DNA from: Nonomuraea glycinis
GTDB lineage: Bacteria; Actinomycetota; Actinomycetes; Streptosporangiales; Streptosporangiaceae
NCBI RefSeq assembly: GCF_014646515.1
Contig: NZ_BMNK01000005.1
Coordinates: 452,270 to 516,269 of the forward strand
Direction of reading: 5' to 3'
Length of the DNA stretch: 64,000 bases
The notes under the pieces were generated by a model, which was not told the origin of the DNA, ran no database searches, and saw only the letters and a list, made by a program, of their open reading frames with translations. Every line of letters starts with the position of its first letter. Positions within the stretch are counted from its first letter, which is position 1. Made by a program: the position numbers and the translations under genes. This document shows, in pieces, positions 51,948-60,773 of the stretch.

Positions 51948-52627
51948 ACATCTCTCTCGCCCCCCGCTGGTCCGCCGCCTGGCGGGACGCCGTCGATCTG
52001 GTCAAGGCGCAGTACCACTCCGCTTACGGCGCGACCATCTCCCCCGATCCTGACTGGTTCGTGCTCGCCACCCGGGGGCCGATCAGCGCTCTGCCCGTCG
52101 CCGGGGAACCGATCGAGATCGCCGCTTGCGCCGGGCTGACGAACGGGGCCGGCCGGGATCTGTTCTCCGAGCGCTACTTGACGGTCCCGCTCGAGGAGGC
52201 GATCGAGAAGGCCACCGGAACGAGCGTGGCCAGGGAGCGGGTCGTGGAGGTCGGTTCGCTGGCGGGCAGCGGGGTGCTCGCGGGCTTCGAGCTGATAGGG
52301 CTGCTGCCGGTCATCTCGTGGTGCCAGGGGATGGACTTCATCCTCTGCACGGCGACCCCGCAGGTCCGCAAGGCCATGACCCGGTGCGAGATCCCATTCC
52401 GGGTGCTCGCGGAGGCGGACGGGCGGCGCCTGGAGGAGAGCGAACGCCGGCGCTGGGGGACGTACTACGACACGCAGCCGCTCACGGTGGTGATCCCGCT
52501 CCGGGAGATCGGCCAGGTGTTCGCCCGGGTGACGGGTAAGTACAGGTTCCTTCACGAAGGGCTCCTGCGCTCCGGGGCGCGGCACGTCCTGGAGGTGGCC
52601 CGGGCCACGCCCGCTCTGGGACGGTGA
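51944..52627 (+). CDS. Thermostable-hemolysin-like protein
   Basis: A 227-residue protein resembling the thermostable hemolysin (delta-VPH) family. Matching segments are I-E-I-A-A-C-A-G-L, L-F-S-E-R-Y-L, V-V-E-V-G-S-L-A-G-S-G and a late G-R-R-L-E-E-S-E-R-R-R-W-G-x-Y-Y. The fold of this family appears related to acyltransferases such as autoinducer synthases, so a role as acyl transferase on the product of the upstream enzymes is more attractive than haemolysis. The GTG at 51944 overlaps the ThiF-like stop. Confidence 0.72.
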   Translation: MNISLAPRWSAAWRDAVDLVKAQYHSAYGATISPDPDWFVLATRGPISALPVAGEPIEIAACAGLTNGAGRDLFSERYLTVPLEEAIEKATGTSVARERVVEVGSLAGSGVLAGFELIGLLPVISWCQGMDFILCTATPQVRKAMTRCEIPFRVLAEADGRRLEESERRRWGTYYDTQPLTVVIPLREIGQVFARVTGKYRFLHEGLLRSGARHVLEVARATPALGR

Positions 52628-52631
52628 TCGC

Positions 52632-52697
52632 CGGCCCCTCAATCGGTGATGGTCGGCCTCTCAGTCCGTGATGTCGGCCTCTCGGTCGGGGTGATCG
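52632..52697 (+). repeat. Three imperfect 21-23 bp tandem repeats
   Basis: Units begin with CGGCCYCTC at 52632, 52654 and 52675 and continue with a variable AGTCGGTGATG-like part. They lie just after the hemolysin-like gene, overlapping the decayed end of the DUF998 pseudogene. Probably a scar or local slippage. Confidence 0.6.
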
Positions 52698-53059
52698 AGG
52701 CACGGAAGCGGTAGCGGTCCCCCCGGTGGACCTGGATCGTCAGTTCGGGCGGCCGGCCGTCCTGGTTGGCGCCGCATCCCGAACAAGCAGCGGATCGTCG
52801 CGGCGCCGCACAGCGTGAAGACGACCACCAGGAACATGCCTCCCGGCGCGGTGACCGCGTACAGGTCGCTGATGGTGTGAGCCAGAACGCTATAGCGCGG
52901 GCCCTGCCAGGAAGCGGCGATGAGTCACCTCGCGACGAAGGCCGCCTGAGCTGTCAATCCCGCCCACGCCCAACGCCTGGCGCTCGCACGCTGCCGGACC
53001 GAGGACCTTGGTGTTCCGGCGGTGGCGGGATCGGGCGCTGCTACGGATCCGCTGGGCAT
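52661..53059 (-). pseudogene. DUF998 membrane protein pseudogene
   Basis: From ATG 53059 the frame encodes a basic N-terminus, then W-A-W-A-G-L-T-A-Q-A-A-F-V-A, an in-frame TGA at 52925-52927, and continues in the same frame with L-I-A-A-S-W-Q-G-P-R-Y-S-V-L-A-H-T-I-S-D, typical of the first loop of DUF998 membrane proteins, then a second helix ending L-C-G-A-A-T-I. Sequence then degenerates and stops at 52661. The stop (probably once a Trp codon) and loss of the remaining helices mark it as dead. Confidence 0.72.
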
Positions 53060-53246
53060 CGATGGTGCTCCTTCGTCTGGCTGCGGCAGTGCCGGGGGAG
53101 GCGAGGCGGCGTGGTGGGTCTCGCCGCCGAGGATCTCCTGGCAGGTGAGGTCCGCCAGTCTGTGGGCAGGCTGTTGGCCTCCACGACGGACTCGCGACCG
53201 ATGAGCGGCTCATCGCCGGGCGAGCTGTTCGGCACCGCGTTCTCGG

Positions 53247-53717
53247 TCACAACCGGCCGGTGCGCGCGATCACCTGGCCGGCGAAGTCAAGCATCTGGTC
53301 AAGGCTGGGGAACAGTGCGTAGGCATCCACGAATGCCTCGTCCGCGCCGGAATCGGCGAAGCGCTTGAGCTTGTCGGCCAGAGAATCGACGGACGTGCCC
53401 GGTTCGATGTTGATACGGATGGCCTTCTTCAGCGCGTCGGGGTCGCGGCCGGCCTCCTGCGCCGCTTGGCGCGCGAGTGACCACAATGGATCGATGACCT
53501 CGGCCGCCAGGAAATCGACCCCGAGCCAGCCGGTGGCGCTGCGGCCCACCCGGCGCATCGCGGCCTCGCTGACGCCGCCGATCCAGATGGGAGGCCCGCC
53601 CGCTTGCACCGGGCGCAGGTCGGCGTGGACCGGCGGCAGCGAGAAGAACTCGCTGTTCCAGGACACCGGGTTGGCCGTCCACCACTCGTGCAAGAACGCC
53701 AGCAAGTCATCGAGCAT
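53247..53717 (-). pseudogene. Luciferase-like (LLM class) monooxygenase, C-terminal half only
   Basis: A 156-residue frame homologous to the C-terminal half of F420- or FMN-dependent luciferase-like monooxygenases (P-I-W-I-G-G-V-S-E-A-A-M-R-R, W-L-G-V-D). Homology continues upstream of the ATG at 53717 (A-D-W-R-R-R-G-R before it) and stops abruptly at the end of the next gene near 53758. The flavin-binding N-terminal half is missing, so it is a 5'-truncated gene. Confidence 0.75.
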
Positions 53718-53757
53718 CCGCCCGCGCCGGCGCCAGTCCGCGCTGCGGGAGATTTGG

Positions 53758-54381
53758 TCACACGGGAAGCTCGGTGATGCTGAGGGCGAAGTCCAAGTTC
53801 CCCACTCCGTGGTTGGCGAGGCCCACCGTGACCACGCCCGCTCCTTCCAGCCAGTGCGCCATCCTCAGGCCGCCGACGTCCAGCGGGCGCAGCCCGAGGC
53901 TCTCGACGAACGCCTCCACACGTGCCTTGGCCCGCGCATCGTCGCCGGCGATGAACACGTCGGGCCGGCCCTGCTCCAGGACATGACGGAAGATGGTGTT
54001 GAACGCCTTCACCACGCTGGCGCTGGCCGGGGCCGCCTTGGCGACTTCCTGCGCGATCGAGGTCTCCTCGCGGTGGGCCAGTCCGTCGAACGTGGAATTG
54101 AAGGGATTGCTGATGTCGATGATGACCTTGCCCGCGAGAGCGTCTCCGTACTGGGCGACGACCGGCACGACGCCGTCGTACAACAGGGCCACGATGACGA
54201 TGTCGCCGGCCGGGGCGGTGCCCCATTCTCCCGTCGTGGCGCCGCTGCCGAGAACCTTGGCGAGGTCAGCGGCCTTGGTGTGATCGCGGCCCATGACCTC
54301 GACGGTGTTGCCGCCCGCTACCGCCCGCGCGCCGATGGTACGGGCCATGTTCCCGGTGCCGATGATGCTGATGGTGCTCAT
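53758..54381 (-). CDS. F420H2:NADP+ reductase-like NAD(P)-binding protein
   Basis: A 207-residue Rossmann protein starting I-S-I-I-G-T-G-N-M-A-R-T-I-G, with a second-strand ending V-M-G-R-D-H suitable for NADP. Segments D-I-S-N-P-F-N, V-K-A-F-N-T-I-F and G-G-L-R-M-A match NADPH-dependent F420 reductase/oxidoreductase homologues. GGGAGG precedes the ATG, which overlaps the stop of a tiny SDR remnant. It appears intact, although both neighbours are broken. It may reduce F420 or a small substrate. Confidence 0.85.
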   Translation of the reverse strand: MSTISIIGTGNMARTIGARAVAGGNTVEVMGRDHTKAADLAKVLGSGATTGEWGTAPAGDIVIVALLYDGVVPVVAQYGDALAGKVIIDISNPFNSTFDGLAHREETSIAQEVAKAAPASASVVKAFNTIFRHVLEQGRPDVFIAGDDARAKARVEAFVESLGLRPLDVGGLRMAHWLEGAGVVTVGLANHGVGNLDFALSITELPV

Positions 54382-54488
54382 GAGATGTCCTCCCGGTTGT
54401 CCGTTGTTCGGTTCAGATGGCGGTGGTGCCCGTGCCGGCCGGTGGTGCCGCCGGTGATGACCGCCACCTTGCCGTCAAGCTTCGCCAT
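54378..54488 (-). pseudogene. N-terminal stub of a short-chain dehydrogenase
   Basis: ATG 54488 opens a 36-codon frame. Its first 17 residues (A-K-L-D-G-K-V-A-V-I-T-G-G-T-T-G after Met) are a textbook SDR start up to the first glycine motif. The next residues (R-H-G-H-H-R-H-L-N) are unrelated and the frame ends in an ATGA overlap with the reductase. The other about 230 residues of the SDR have been deleted. Confidence 0.78.
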
Positions 54489-54583
54489 GGTCGCTCCCTT
54501 GGTCCGGTGGTGCCGAGCGCACCTGGAGTGACGGCGTTATATACACCGATCTGTTTGCTTACGGTACAGGCCGAGTGGGCGGG

Positions 54584-54598
54584 GTACAAGCTATGTAC
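54584..54598. promoter_or_regulatory. Dyad operator upstream of TetR gene
   Basis: GTACA-AGCTA-TGTAC is a perfect 5-bp dyad located 35 bases before the TetR start. It partly overlaps one of two direct repeats TACACCGRTC (about 54542 and 54596). It may be the TetR binding site for this gene and the divergent SDR/reductase remnants. Confidence 0.55.
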
Positions 54599-54632
54599 AC
54601 CGGTCATTACCTAGCTGGGCTACCATGAACCC

Positions 54633-55244
54633 ATGACGGAGTTGGTAAAGGGCCCTAAGGGCCGCCGCCGCGGCCGGGGTGCCCGCGAGCGCATCCTCAG
54701 CGCGTCCCAGCAGCTGTTCCGCGAGCAGGGCATCAACCGCACCGGCATGGACCTGCTCTGTGCGGCGGCCCAGGTGTCCAAGCGCACGGCCTACCAGCAC
54801 TTCGCCGGCAAGGACGAACTCGTCGCCGAGTACCTCCGTGAGTTCGACCCCTCCGTTCTGTCCGGCGTGTTCGACCGCACCGACCTCACGCCCCGCGAAC
54901 GGCTCCTCGCCGTCTTCGACATCCCCCCAACCACCCCCCTGTGCCCCTACATCGCCGCCGCCGTCGAACTCCACGACCCCGAGCACCCCGCGTCCCAGTA
55001 CGCACGCGACTACAAGAAAGCCGTCGCCGCGCGGCTCGCCGCCGCCGCCCGCGAAGCCGGTGCCGCCGACCCTGAACAGCTCGGCGAGCAGCTCGCGCTG
55101 CTCATCGACGGCGCCGCGGCCCGCACCCGGGTCCTCAACGCCGACGCCTTCCCCACCGCGGCCGCCATCGCCGCCGTCCTCATCGACAACGCCATCCCCG
55201 CCGCAGCCGGAGATGACCGGCCACGGGAGGAAGCGTCAAGTTGA
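54633..55244 (+). CDS. TetR-family regulator
   Basis: A 203-residue TetR-type repressor. Its helix-turn-helix is at about residues 35-60 (M-D-L-L-C-A-A-A-Q-V-S-K-R-T-A-Y-Q-H-F). It is divergent from the SDR stub and reductase gene. The target operon has been damaged by deletions, so its present role is uncertain. Confidence 0.88.
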   Translation: MTELVKGPKGRRRGRGARERILSASQQLFREQGINRTGMDLLCAAAQVSKRTAYQHFAGKDELVAEYLREFDPSVLSGVFDRTDLTPRERLLAVFDIPPTTPLCPYIAAAVELHDPEHPASQYARDYKKAVAARLAAAAREAGAADPEQLGEQLALLIDGAAARTRVLNADAFPTAAAIAAVLIDNAIPAAAGDDRPREEASS

Positions 55245-55608
55245 CGTGGCACTCCGCGGCCGGACTGGACGCGCTGCCGGTCGCGCGGCTGCACCCTGCT
55301 GGAATCCCACTGCGTGATGTCGGCGCGCGGCGCATGAACGAAAGGCGGTCATGCCCCACGCCACCCGGGCGACGACGCGTTCGAGCGGCAGCCTGAAGAC
55401 CCACTGGGTATGGCGTGCCGGACCCTGCACCTGACCATCGGACGACATCCTCCAACCCGACGGCCACGTCAGCCTCCGCCTCGGTGGCGCGAGAAGGAAT
55501 CGGCCCCTGCGGAGCAGGACAGGGGCAGGCGATTTGCCGCCGAAGCCTGGCCCGGCGCGCCGCCGGACCCGCCCGTATCGCGTGTGAGCAGGCCCGCCAT
55601 GCCAGCCG
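55245..55608. other. Non-coding stretch between TetR and MHS transporter genes
   Basis: 364 bases in which I recognise no gene. Open frames on both strands are short and arginine/proline-rich shadows. It may contain further decayed sequence belonging to the scarred region on its left. Confidence 0.5.
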
Positions 55609-56931
55609 TCAGGCGCTCCCGTCCGGGGCGCCGGCGGTCGTGACGATGTCGCGATGGCGGGTCTCCGGGCCGAAAGCCAGTGCGATGAGCGTCACCACGG
55701 TCAGCGCCACCAGGTAGACCGCCACGGCCCACCAGTGCCCGGCCCAGGCGAGCAGGGCGGTGGCGATCAGGGGCAGGAATCCGCCGGCCAGCACCGAACC
55801 CAGCTCGCGGGCGAACGCGAACCCCGACAGGCGGGTCTTGGTGTCGAACAGCTCCGCGAAGTATGCGGCCTGCGGGGCGAGCATGGCCGGGTAGAAGACG
55901 CCCAGCCCGACCGCGAAGCCGATCACGATCAGCGCCGGGGACAGGGTCTCCAGCAGCAGGAAGTACGGTGCCAGCCACAACACCGAGGCGATCGCGCCGC
56001 CCGCGTACACGGGCCTGCGGCCCACCCTGTCGGACAGCGCCGCCCACAGAGGAACCGCCACGATCTGCAACGCGGAGCCGATCACCACCGCCAGCAGAGT
56101 GAACGAGCGGTCGATGCCCAGCCGGTCCACCGCGTAGACCACGCCGAACACCGGGAACAGGTAGGCGAAGGAGTTTTCCGCGAAACGGGCGCCGATGACC
56201 ACCAGGAAGCTACGCGGGTGCTCCCGTAGCGCGGCCAGCACCGACCCCTTCGCGGCCGTCCCGGTCTTCTTCGCCTCCTCGAAGGCGGGCGTCTCATGGA
56301 TGCGGCGCCGGATCAGGTAGCCGACCAGCAGGAGCAGCGCGCCCAGCAGGAACGGCACCCGCCAGCCCCACGAGCGGAACGCCGGTTCGGGGAGCAGCAG
56401 CATGAGCTGGAAGACGCCGGTGGACAGCAGGGTCGCCACCGCGAACCCGGTGGGCGCCCATGCGCCGGCGGCGCCGCGCCGCGACTGGTCGCCGTGCTCC
56501 ACCGACAGCACGACCGCGCCCGCGTACTCGCCGCCCGCGGCGAAGCCCTGCACCAGCCGCAGCACGATCAGCAGCAGGGGCGCCCAGAAGCCGATCTGGT
56601 CGTAGGAGGGCAGGAAACCGATCAGCGTCGTGGCCGCGCCCATCAGCGTGATGGTCAGGACCAGCATCCGCTTGCGCCCGGCGCGGTCGCCCAGGTTGCC
56701 CAGGATGATGCCGCCGATCGGGCGGGCCATGAACCCGACGGCGTAGGTGGCGAACGCGGCCAGCGTGCCCACCAGCGGGTCGCCGGAGGGGAAGAACAGC
56801 TTGTTCAGGATGAGGGCGGCCGCCGTCCCGTAGATCAGGAAGTCGTACCACTCCAGGGTCGTGCCCACGAGGGCGGCGATGCCCGCGCGACGCGCTTGGT
56901 GCTTGTCGTGCGGGGTCGTGATTGTCACCAT
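55609..56931 (-). CDS. MFS transporter, metabolite:H+ symporter (MHS) family
   Basis: A 440-residue, twelve-helix transporter. The MHS pattern is clear: E-W-Y-D-F near residue 28, R-P-I-G-G-I-I-L-G-N-L-G-D-R-A-G-R-K in the loop between helices 2 and 3, and D-R-V-G-R-R-P in the loop between helices 8 and 9. Family members import organic acids such as shikimate, citrate or alpha-ketoglutarate with protons. It follows the IlvD-type gene by 28 bases on the same strand, suggesting uptake of the acid handled by that operon. Confidence 0.92.
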   Translation of the reverse strand: MVTITTPHDKHQARRAGIAALVGTTLEWYDFLIYGTAAALILNKLFFPSGDPLVGTLAAFATYAVGFMARPIGGIILGNLGDRAGRKRMLVLTITLMGAATTLIGFLPSYDQIGFWAPLLLIVLRLVQGFAAGGEYAGAVVLSVEHGDQSRRGAAGAWAPTGFAVATLLSTGVFQLMLLLPEPAFRSWGWRVPFLLGALLLLVGYLIRRRIHETPAFEEAKKTGTAAKGSVLAALREHPRSFLVVIGARFAENSFAYLFPVFGVVYAVDRLGIDRSFTLLAVVIGSALQIVAVPLWAALSDRVGRRPVYAGGAIASVLWLAPYFLLLETLSPALIVIGFAVGLGVFYPAMLAPQAAYFAELFDTKTRLSGFAFARELGSVLAGGFLPLIATALLAWAGHWWAVAVYLVALTVVTLIALAFGPETRHRDIVTTAGAPDGSA

Positions 56932-56959
56932 GGCCGTTTGTTCCTTAGGTGCTGGGGGG

Positions 56960-58639
56960 TTACTTGGCGGGGCGCCGGGTCACGGCGCCGCGCTGAATCG
57001 GGCCGACCAACTCGGCGTACTGGCCGAGCCATCCGCGGTCGGTCCCGGGCTCGTGAGAGGTGACGGGGCCCGCCTGGCGTACAGGGTCGGTGTCCACGGT
57101 GCGGGCGTCGAGGTCGATGGTGATGGGGTCGCCGTCGCGGACCCCGGCGAGCGGGCCGCCGTCGGCGGCCTCGGGCATGACCTGGCCGACGATCAGGCCG
57201 TGGTTGAGCCCTGACAGTTCGCCGTCGGTGACCACGGCCACCTGACCGCCGAGCCCGGCGCCGTTCAGGGCGGCGACGAAGTTGGCGGCGAAGACGGTGC
57301 CCGGGCCACCGCGTACGCCCATGCCGCGCAGCACGATCACCTGGCCCGGCCGGACAGTGCCGTCGCCCAGGCCCGCGATGGCCTCTCGCTCGCCGGCGAA
57401 CACCTTGGCCGGGCCCTGGAATCTGCGGCTGGTCCCCGCGCCGACCCCGGCCAGCTTCACGATCGCGCCGTCGGGGGCCAGTGAGCCGCGCAGGATGAGC
57501 AGGCCCGGCTCGGGGGTGACCGGATCGTGCGGCTCACGCAGCACCGTGCCGTCGGCGGGCCGGGCCACGGCGGCCAGTTCCCCGACGGTCCGGCCGGAGA
57601 CGGTGAGCGCGCCGGAGTGCAGGCGGGGCAACAGCGTGCGCATGACGGTCTGTACGCCGCCTGCCTCCTCCAGGTCCCACACCTGATCCGGGCCGTTGGG
57701 CCGGATGGCGGCGAGTTGCACCGCGTCCCGTGCCCGCTCCTCGACCAGGTTGACGACGTCCAGGTCAAGGTCGGCCTCGGCGGCGATGGCGGCCAGGTGG
57801 CGCACGCAGTTGACCGATCCGCCGAGGGCGAGTGCGACCTCCACGGCGTTGCCGACCGCTTCGGCGGTCAGCACCTTACGGGCGCTCAGCCCTTCGTGCA
57901 CCATCTCCACGATCCGCCGGCCCGCTTCCCGCGCCCGGGTCAGCATGCGCTCGGAGTTGGCCCGCGTCGGCGCCGAGCCCGGCATGGTCATGCCCAGGGC
58001 CTCGGCCAGGCAGTGCATGGTGTTGGCGGTCGCCAGTCCCGCGCAGACGCCCGGCCCGGTGATGCCGGCGTCGGCCAGCTCGCCCAGCTCCTGCACGGTC
58101 ATGGTGCCGGCCGCGACGGCGCCCACCGATTCGTAGACGGTGTCGATGTCGACCGAGCAGCCCGCGAAGGTGCCGCCGCGCTGGTAGCCGCCGATCACCA
58201 CGATGGACGGCAGGTCCAGCCGGGCCGCCGCCATCAGGTGGGCCGGGGTGGTCTTGTCACAGGAGGACAGGAATACCACCGCGTCCAGCACGGCTCCCTC
58301 GACCGCGGCCTCGACGTCGTTGACCACCAGGTCACGGGTGGGCATGAGGTAGCGGCCGTCACGGCCGGCGGTGGTGATGAAGTCGCTGGGGGCGGTGGTG
58401 CGGATCTCGAACGGGAGCCCGCCCGCCGCGCGTACGGCCTCGGCGACCATGTCGGCGACGTCGTCGAGGTGGATGAAGCAGACCGAGAGCTTCGACGACG
58501 TGTTCACGATCGCGATCTTGGGCTTCTCCTGGTCCTCCAGGCTGATGCCCATGGCGCTCCACTGCGCCCGGCGCACCGCCCAGCGCGAGGTGCCGGGGGT
58601 GAAGTTGCTGCGTAGCGGGGTCTTCGGGTGTTCGGTCAC
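56960..58639 (-). CDS. IlvD/Edd-family dehydratase
   Basis: A 559-residue iron-sulfur dehydratase of the dihydroxy-acid/aldonic-acid family. Cluster cysteines are in S-S-C-D-K-T-T-P-A-H and G-V-C-A-G, with a further family motif at G-C-S-V-D. The C-terminal domain includes V-T-D-G-E-L-S-G. Context with an MHS transporter, FAD oxidoreductase and GntR suggests a sugar acid instead of branched-chain amino acid precursors. The GTG at 58639 overlaps the stop of the oxidoreductase gene (GTGA). Confidence 0.88.
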   Translation of the reverse strand: MTEHPKTPLRSNFTPGTSRWAVRRAQWSAMGISLEDQEKPKIAIVNTSSKLSVCFIHLDDVADMVAEAVRAAGGLPFEIRTTAPSDFITTAGRDGRYLMPTRDLVVNDVEAAVEGAVLDAVVFLSSCDKTTPAHLMAAARLDLPSIVVIGGYQRGGTFAGCSVDIDTVYESVGAVAAGTMTVQELGELADAGITGPGVCAGLATANTMHCLAEALGMTMPGSAPTRANSERMLTRAREAGRRIVEMVHEGLSARKVLTAEAVGNAVEVALALGGSVNCVRHLAAIAAEADLDLDVVNLVEERARDAVQLAAIRPNGPDQVWDLEEAGGVQTVMRTLLPRLHSGALTVSGRTVGELAAVARPADGTVLREPHDPVTPEPGLLILRGSLAPDGAIVKLAGVGAGTSRRFQGPAKVFAGEREAIAGLGDGTVRPGQVIVLRGMGVRGGPGTVFAANFVAALNGAGLGGQVAVVTDGELSGLNHGLIVGQVMPEAADGGPLAGVRDGDPITIDLDARTVDTDPVRQAGPVTSHEPGTDRGWLGQYAELVGPIQRGAVTRRPAK

Positions 58640-60000
58640 AGCGCGCTTCCGTTCTGTCTCATGGTGGATCGGACCCGCGCGCCTTCGACGCGGCGGTACG
58701 GTGTGCCCTCGTCGAGGGACAGGACAGTGGCCACCGCGGCGGCGTGGCCGTACTCGAAGCATTGGGCGGTCACCCGGGCCGAGGCGAGCGCTTCGTGCTG
58801 GGCGCTCAGGCAGCGCCCGGCGACGATGACGTTCTCGCCGGCCTCGGGGACCAGGGTGAGGTAGGGGACCTCGTAGTAGTCGTCGTCGAGCCAGTGCAGT
58901 TTGGGCCGCTCGCCGTCGTGCAGTTCGATCGGCCATGGGCTGCGCGCTATGCCGGAGGGGTCCTTGCGGCCGCTCACGACGGCGTCGTTGGTCAGGGTGG
59001 CGGCGCCGGTGATCGTGCGGGTCTGCCGGACGCCCGCCTCCACGCCGGTGTCCACGACGTAGGCGTCCTGGCAGCCGGGGAGGTCGCGGGCGATGAAGCG
59101 GGCGTACTCCCGGACCTGGCGCCGCCCGCGGATCTCGGCGTCGGTGAAGTCGGCGGGGTCGATCACGTTCAGCATCCGCCCGTCGGCGCCGGTCAGCCGG
59201 GTCGCGTTGACCATGAGCTCGCCCGGGCGCGGGGTCGTGAAGATCCAGATCTTGTCCCGGGGGAGGTCGGCGCCGAGCTCTCTGGCCTGGCGGATGCGCT
59301 CGCTCACCCAGGGCGGGCTGATGGTGTCCTCGCCGTAGCCGGACAGGAAGGCGTCCACGTCCACGCCGCCGAGACGGAAGAACATGGTGGGGTTCTGGAT
59401 CCGTCCTGCGTCGCCGAAGGTGTGCCGGCCGCCGGCGCGGGCCACCAGCGCGGCGTCGCCGGACGCGTCGATGGTGCGGGCGGCGTGCACGACACACGTC
59501 CCGGCGTTGGACGACAGCACCGCGCCCCGGTACGCATCGCCGTCCATCACCACACCGACGACCGAGGTGTGGAACAGCACGCGTACGCCGGCGGCGGCGA
59601 GCAGGGCGTCGGCCGTCTCCCGCCACACCAGCGGGTCGTGGGCGCTGGTCCAGGTCCTGCCGTAGCGCTGCGGCGGGGTCAGGCCGCCGCGTTCGGCCAG
59701 GCCGTGCCGGAAACGCTCGGTGAATCCCCAGACGACCTGCTCGGGCGGTGAGCCGGCGCCGTTCGCGAGATACAGGCCGCACACGGTGCCGGACATGCCG
59801 GCCACGGCGGCGCCTCCCGCGAAGCCGTACTTCTCCACGAGCAGCACGCTCTTGCCGGCCTCCGCCGCCACCGTCGCCGCGGCCACGCCGGCCGCCCCTG
59901 CCCCGACCACGAGCACGTCCACCTCTGCCAGGACGGGGTAGTCGGCGTCGGGCGCCACGACGGCGGGCAACCGCCAATCGTCAACCGATATATTGGTCAT
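58636..60000 (-). CDS. FAD-dependent oxidoreductase (FAD_oxidored type)
   Basis: A 454-residue flavoprotein. The FAD Rossmann motif V-V-G-A-G-A-A-G-V-A-A-A is near residue 30, followed by the E-K-Y-G-F-A-G-G-A segment typical of this family, with I-D-A-S-G-D-A-A-L-V-A in the middle. It is the first gene of a three-gene catabolic operon and divergent from the GntR regulator. The ATG at 60000 lacks a good ribosome binding site and may be leaderless. The oxidised substrate is unknown, presumably the acid imported by the MHS protein. Confidence 0.86.
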   Translation of the reverse strand: MTNISVDDWRLPAVVAPDADYPVLAEVDVLVVGAGAAGVAAATVAAEAGKSVLLVEKYGFAGGAAVAGMSGTVCGLYLANGAGSPPEQVVWGFTERFRHGLAERGGLTPPQRYGRTWTSAHDPLVWRETADALLAAAGVRVLFHTSVVGVVMDGDAYRGAVLSSNAGTCVVHAARTIDASGDAALVARAGGRHTFGDAGRIQNPTMFFRLGGVDVDAFLSGYGEDTISPPWVSERIRQARELGADLPRDKIWIFTTPRPGELMVNATRLTGADGRMLNVIDPADFTDAEIRGRRQVREYARFIARDLPGCQDAYVVDTGVEAGVRQTRTITGAATLTNDAVVSGRKDPSGIARSPWPIELHDGERPKLHWLDDDYYEVPYLTLVPEAGENVIVAGRCLSAQHEALASARVTAQCFEYGHAAAVATVLSLDEGTPYRRVEGARVRSTMRQNGSAL

Positions 60001-60073
60001 ATGCCGACGGTACATCACGACAGGGTATGATTGTCCAGTCCGAAATTCCTGCGGAAGACAACGAGGTCAGCGG

Positions 60074-60718
60074 ATGGCGGAGCCGAACAAGACCACGCGG
60101 GCCTATGAGGCGATCGAAGGCATGATCACCTTTCAGGAGCTCGTGCCTGGATCGCTCATCTCCGAGGCCATGTTGATGGAAAGCACCGGCCTGGGCCGCA
60201 CGCCCGTGCGCGAGGCGCTGCAACGTCTGGCCCGGGAGCGCATGGTGGAGATCCACCCGAACCGGGGCGTGTTCGTCCCGCCCGCCTCAATCGAGGCCCA
60301 GCTCAAGTTGCTGGAGTTGCGGCGCAGCCTGGAAGCGCTGGCGGTCCGCCTCGCGACCCACCGGGCCCTGGCCGAGCAGAAGCGCCAGATGAGGGAGGTC
60401 ATCGAGCAGTTCCGGCGCGGGGTGCCGGACGCGCGTGCCTTCGACGCGATACTGAAGCAGGCCCACGCCCTGATCGTGGAGGCCGCGCACAACGAATACC
60501 TGTCGGTGGCCATGGCTCCGCTGCAGGGGTTGTCGCGGCGGTTCTGGTTCGCGCACCTCCGCGATCCGGAGAGTGAACTGCGGGCGGCGTCACGGCTGCA
60601 CGGGGACATCCTCGGTGCGATCTGCCACGGCGATGAGACCGAGGCGGTGACCGCCTCCACGCGGCTCAACGACTACCTGGTCGACTTCGCCTACGCCACC
60701 CTCAACCCTCCGGGCTAG
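60074..60718 (+). CDS. GntR-family regulator (FadR subfamily)
   Basis: A 214-residue regulator. The winged helix is at about residues 8-70 (L-I-S-E-A-M-L-M-E-S-T-G-L-G-R-T-P-V-R-E-A-L), and a helical FCD-type ligand domain follows (E-L-R-R-S-L-E near 105, H-A-L-I-V-E-A-A-H-N-E-Y near 155). GAGG lies eight bases before the ATG. It is divergent from the FAD/IlvD/MHS operon and is the obvious repressor for it. Confidence 0.9.
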   Translation: MAEPNKTTRAYEAIEGMITFQELVPGSLISEAMLMESTGLGRTPVREALQRLARERMVEIHPNRGVFVPPASIEAQLKLLELRRSLEALAVRLATHRALAEQKRQMREVIEQFRRGVPDARAFDAILKQAHALIVEAAHNEYLSVAMAPLQGLSRRFWFAHLRDPESELRAASRLHGDILGAICHGDETEAVTASTRLNDYLVDFAYATLNPPG

Positions 60719-60773
60719 TACTGTGACCGGCGGCGACGCCCCCCGATATGGCGGAACGGTCAAGGGGGTGCGG

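Noticed and set aside
52766..53368. 200-codon plus-strand open frame
   Set aside because: Composition is non-coding; the minus strand of the same region encodes recognisable DUF998 and luciferase-like remnants.
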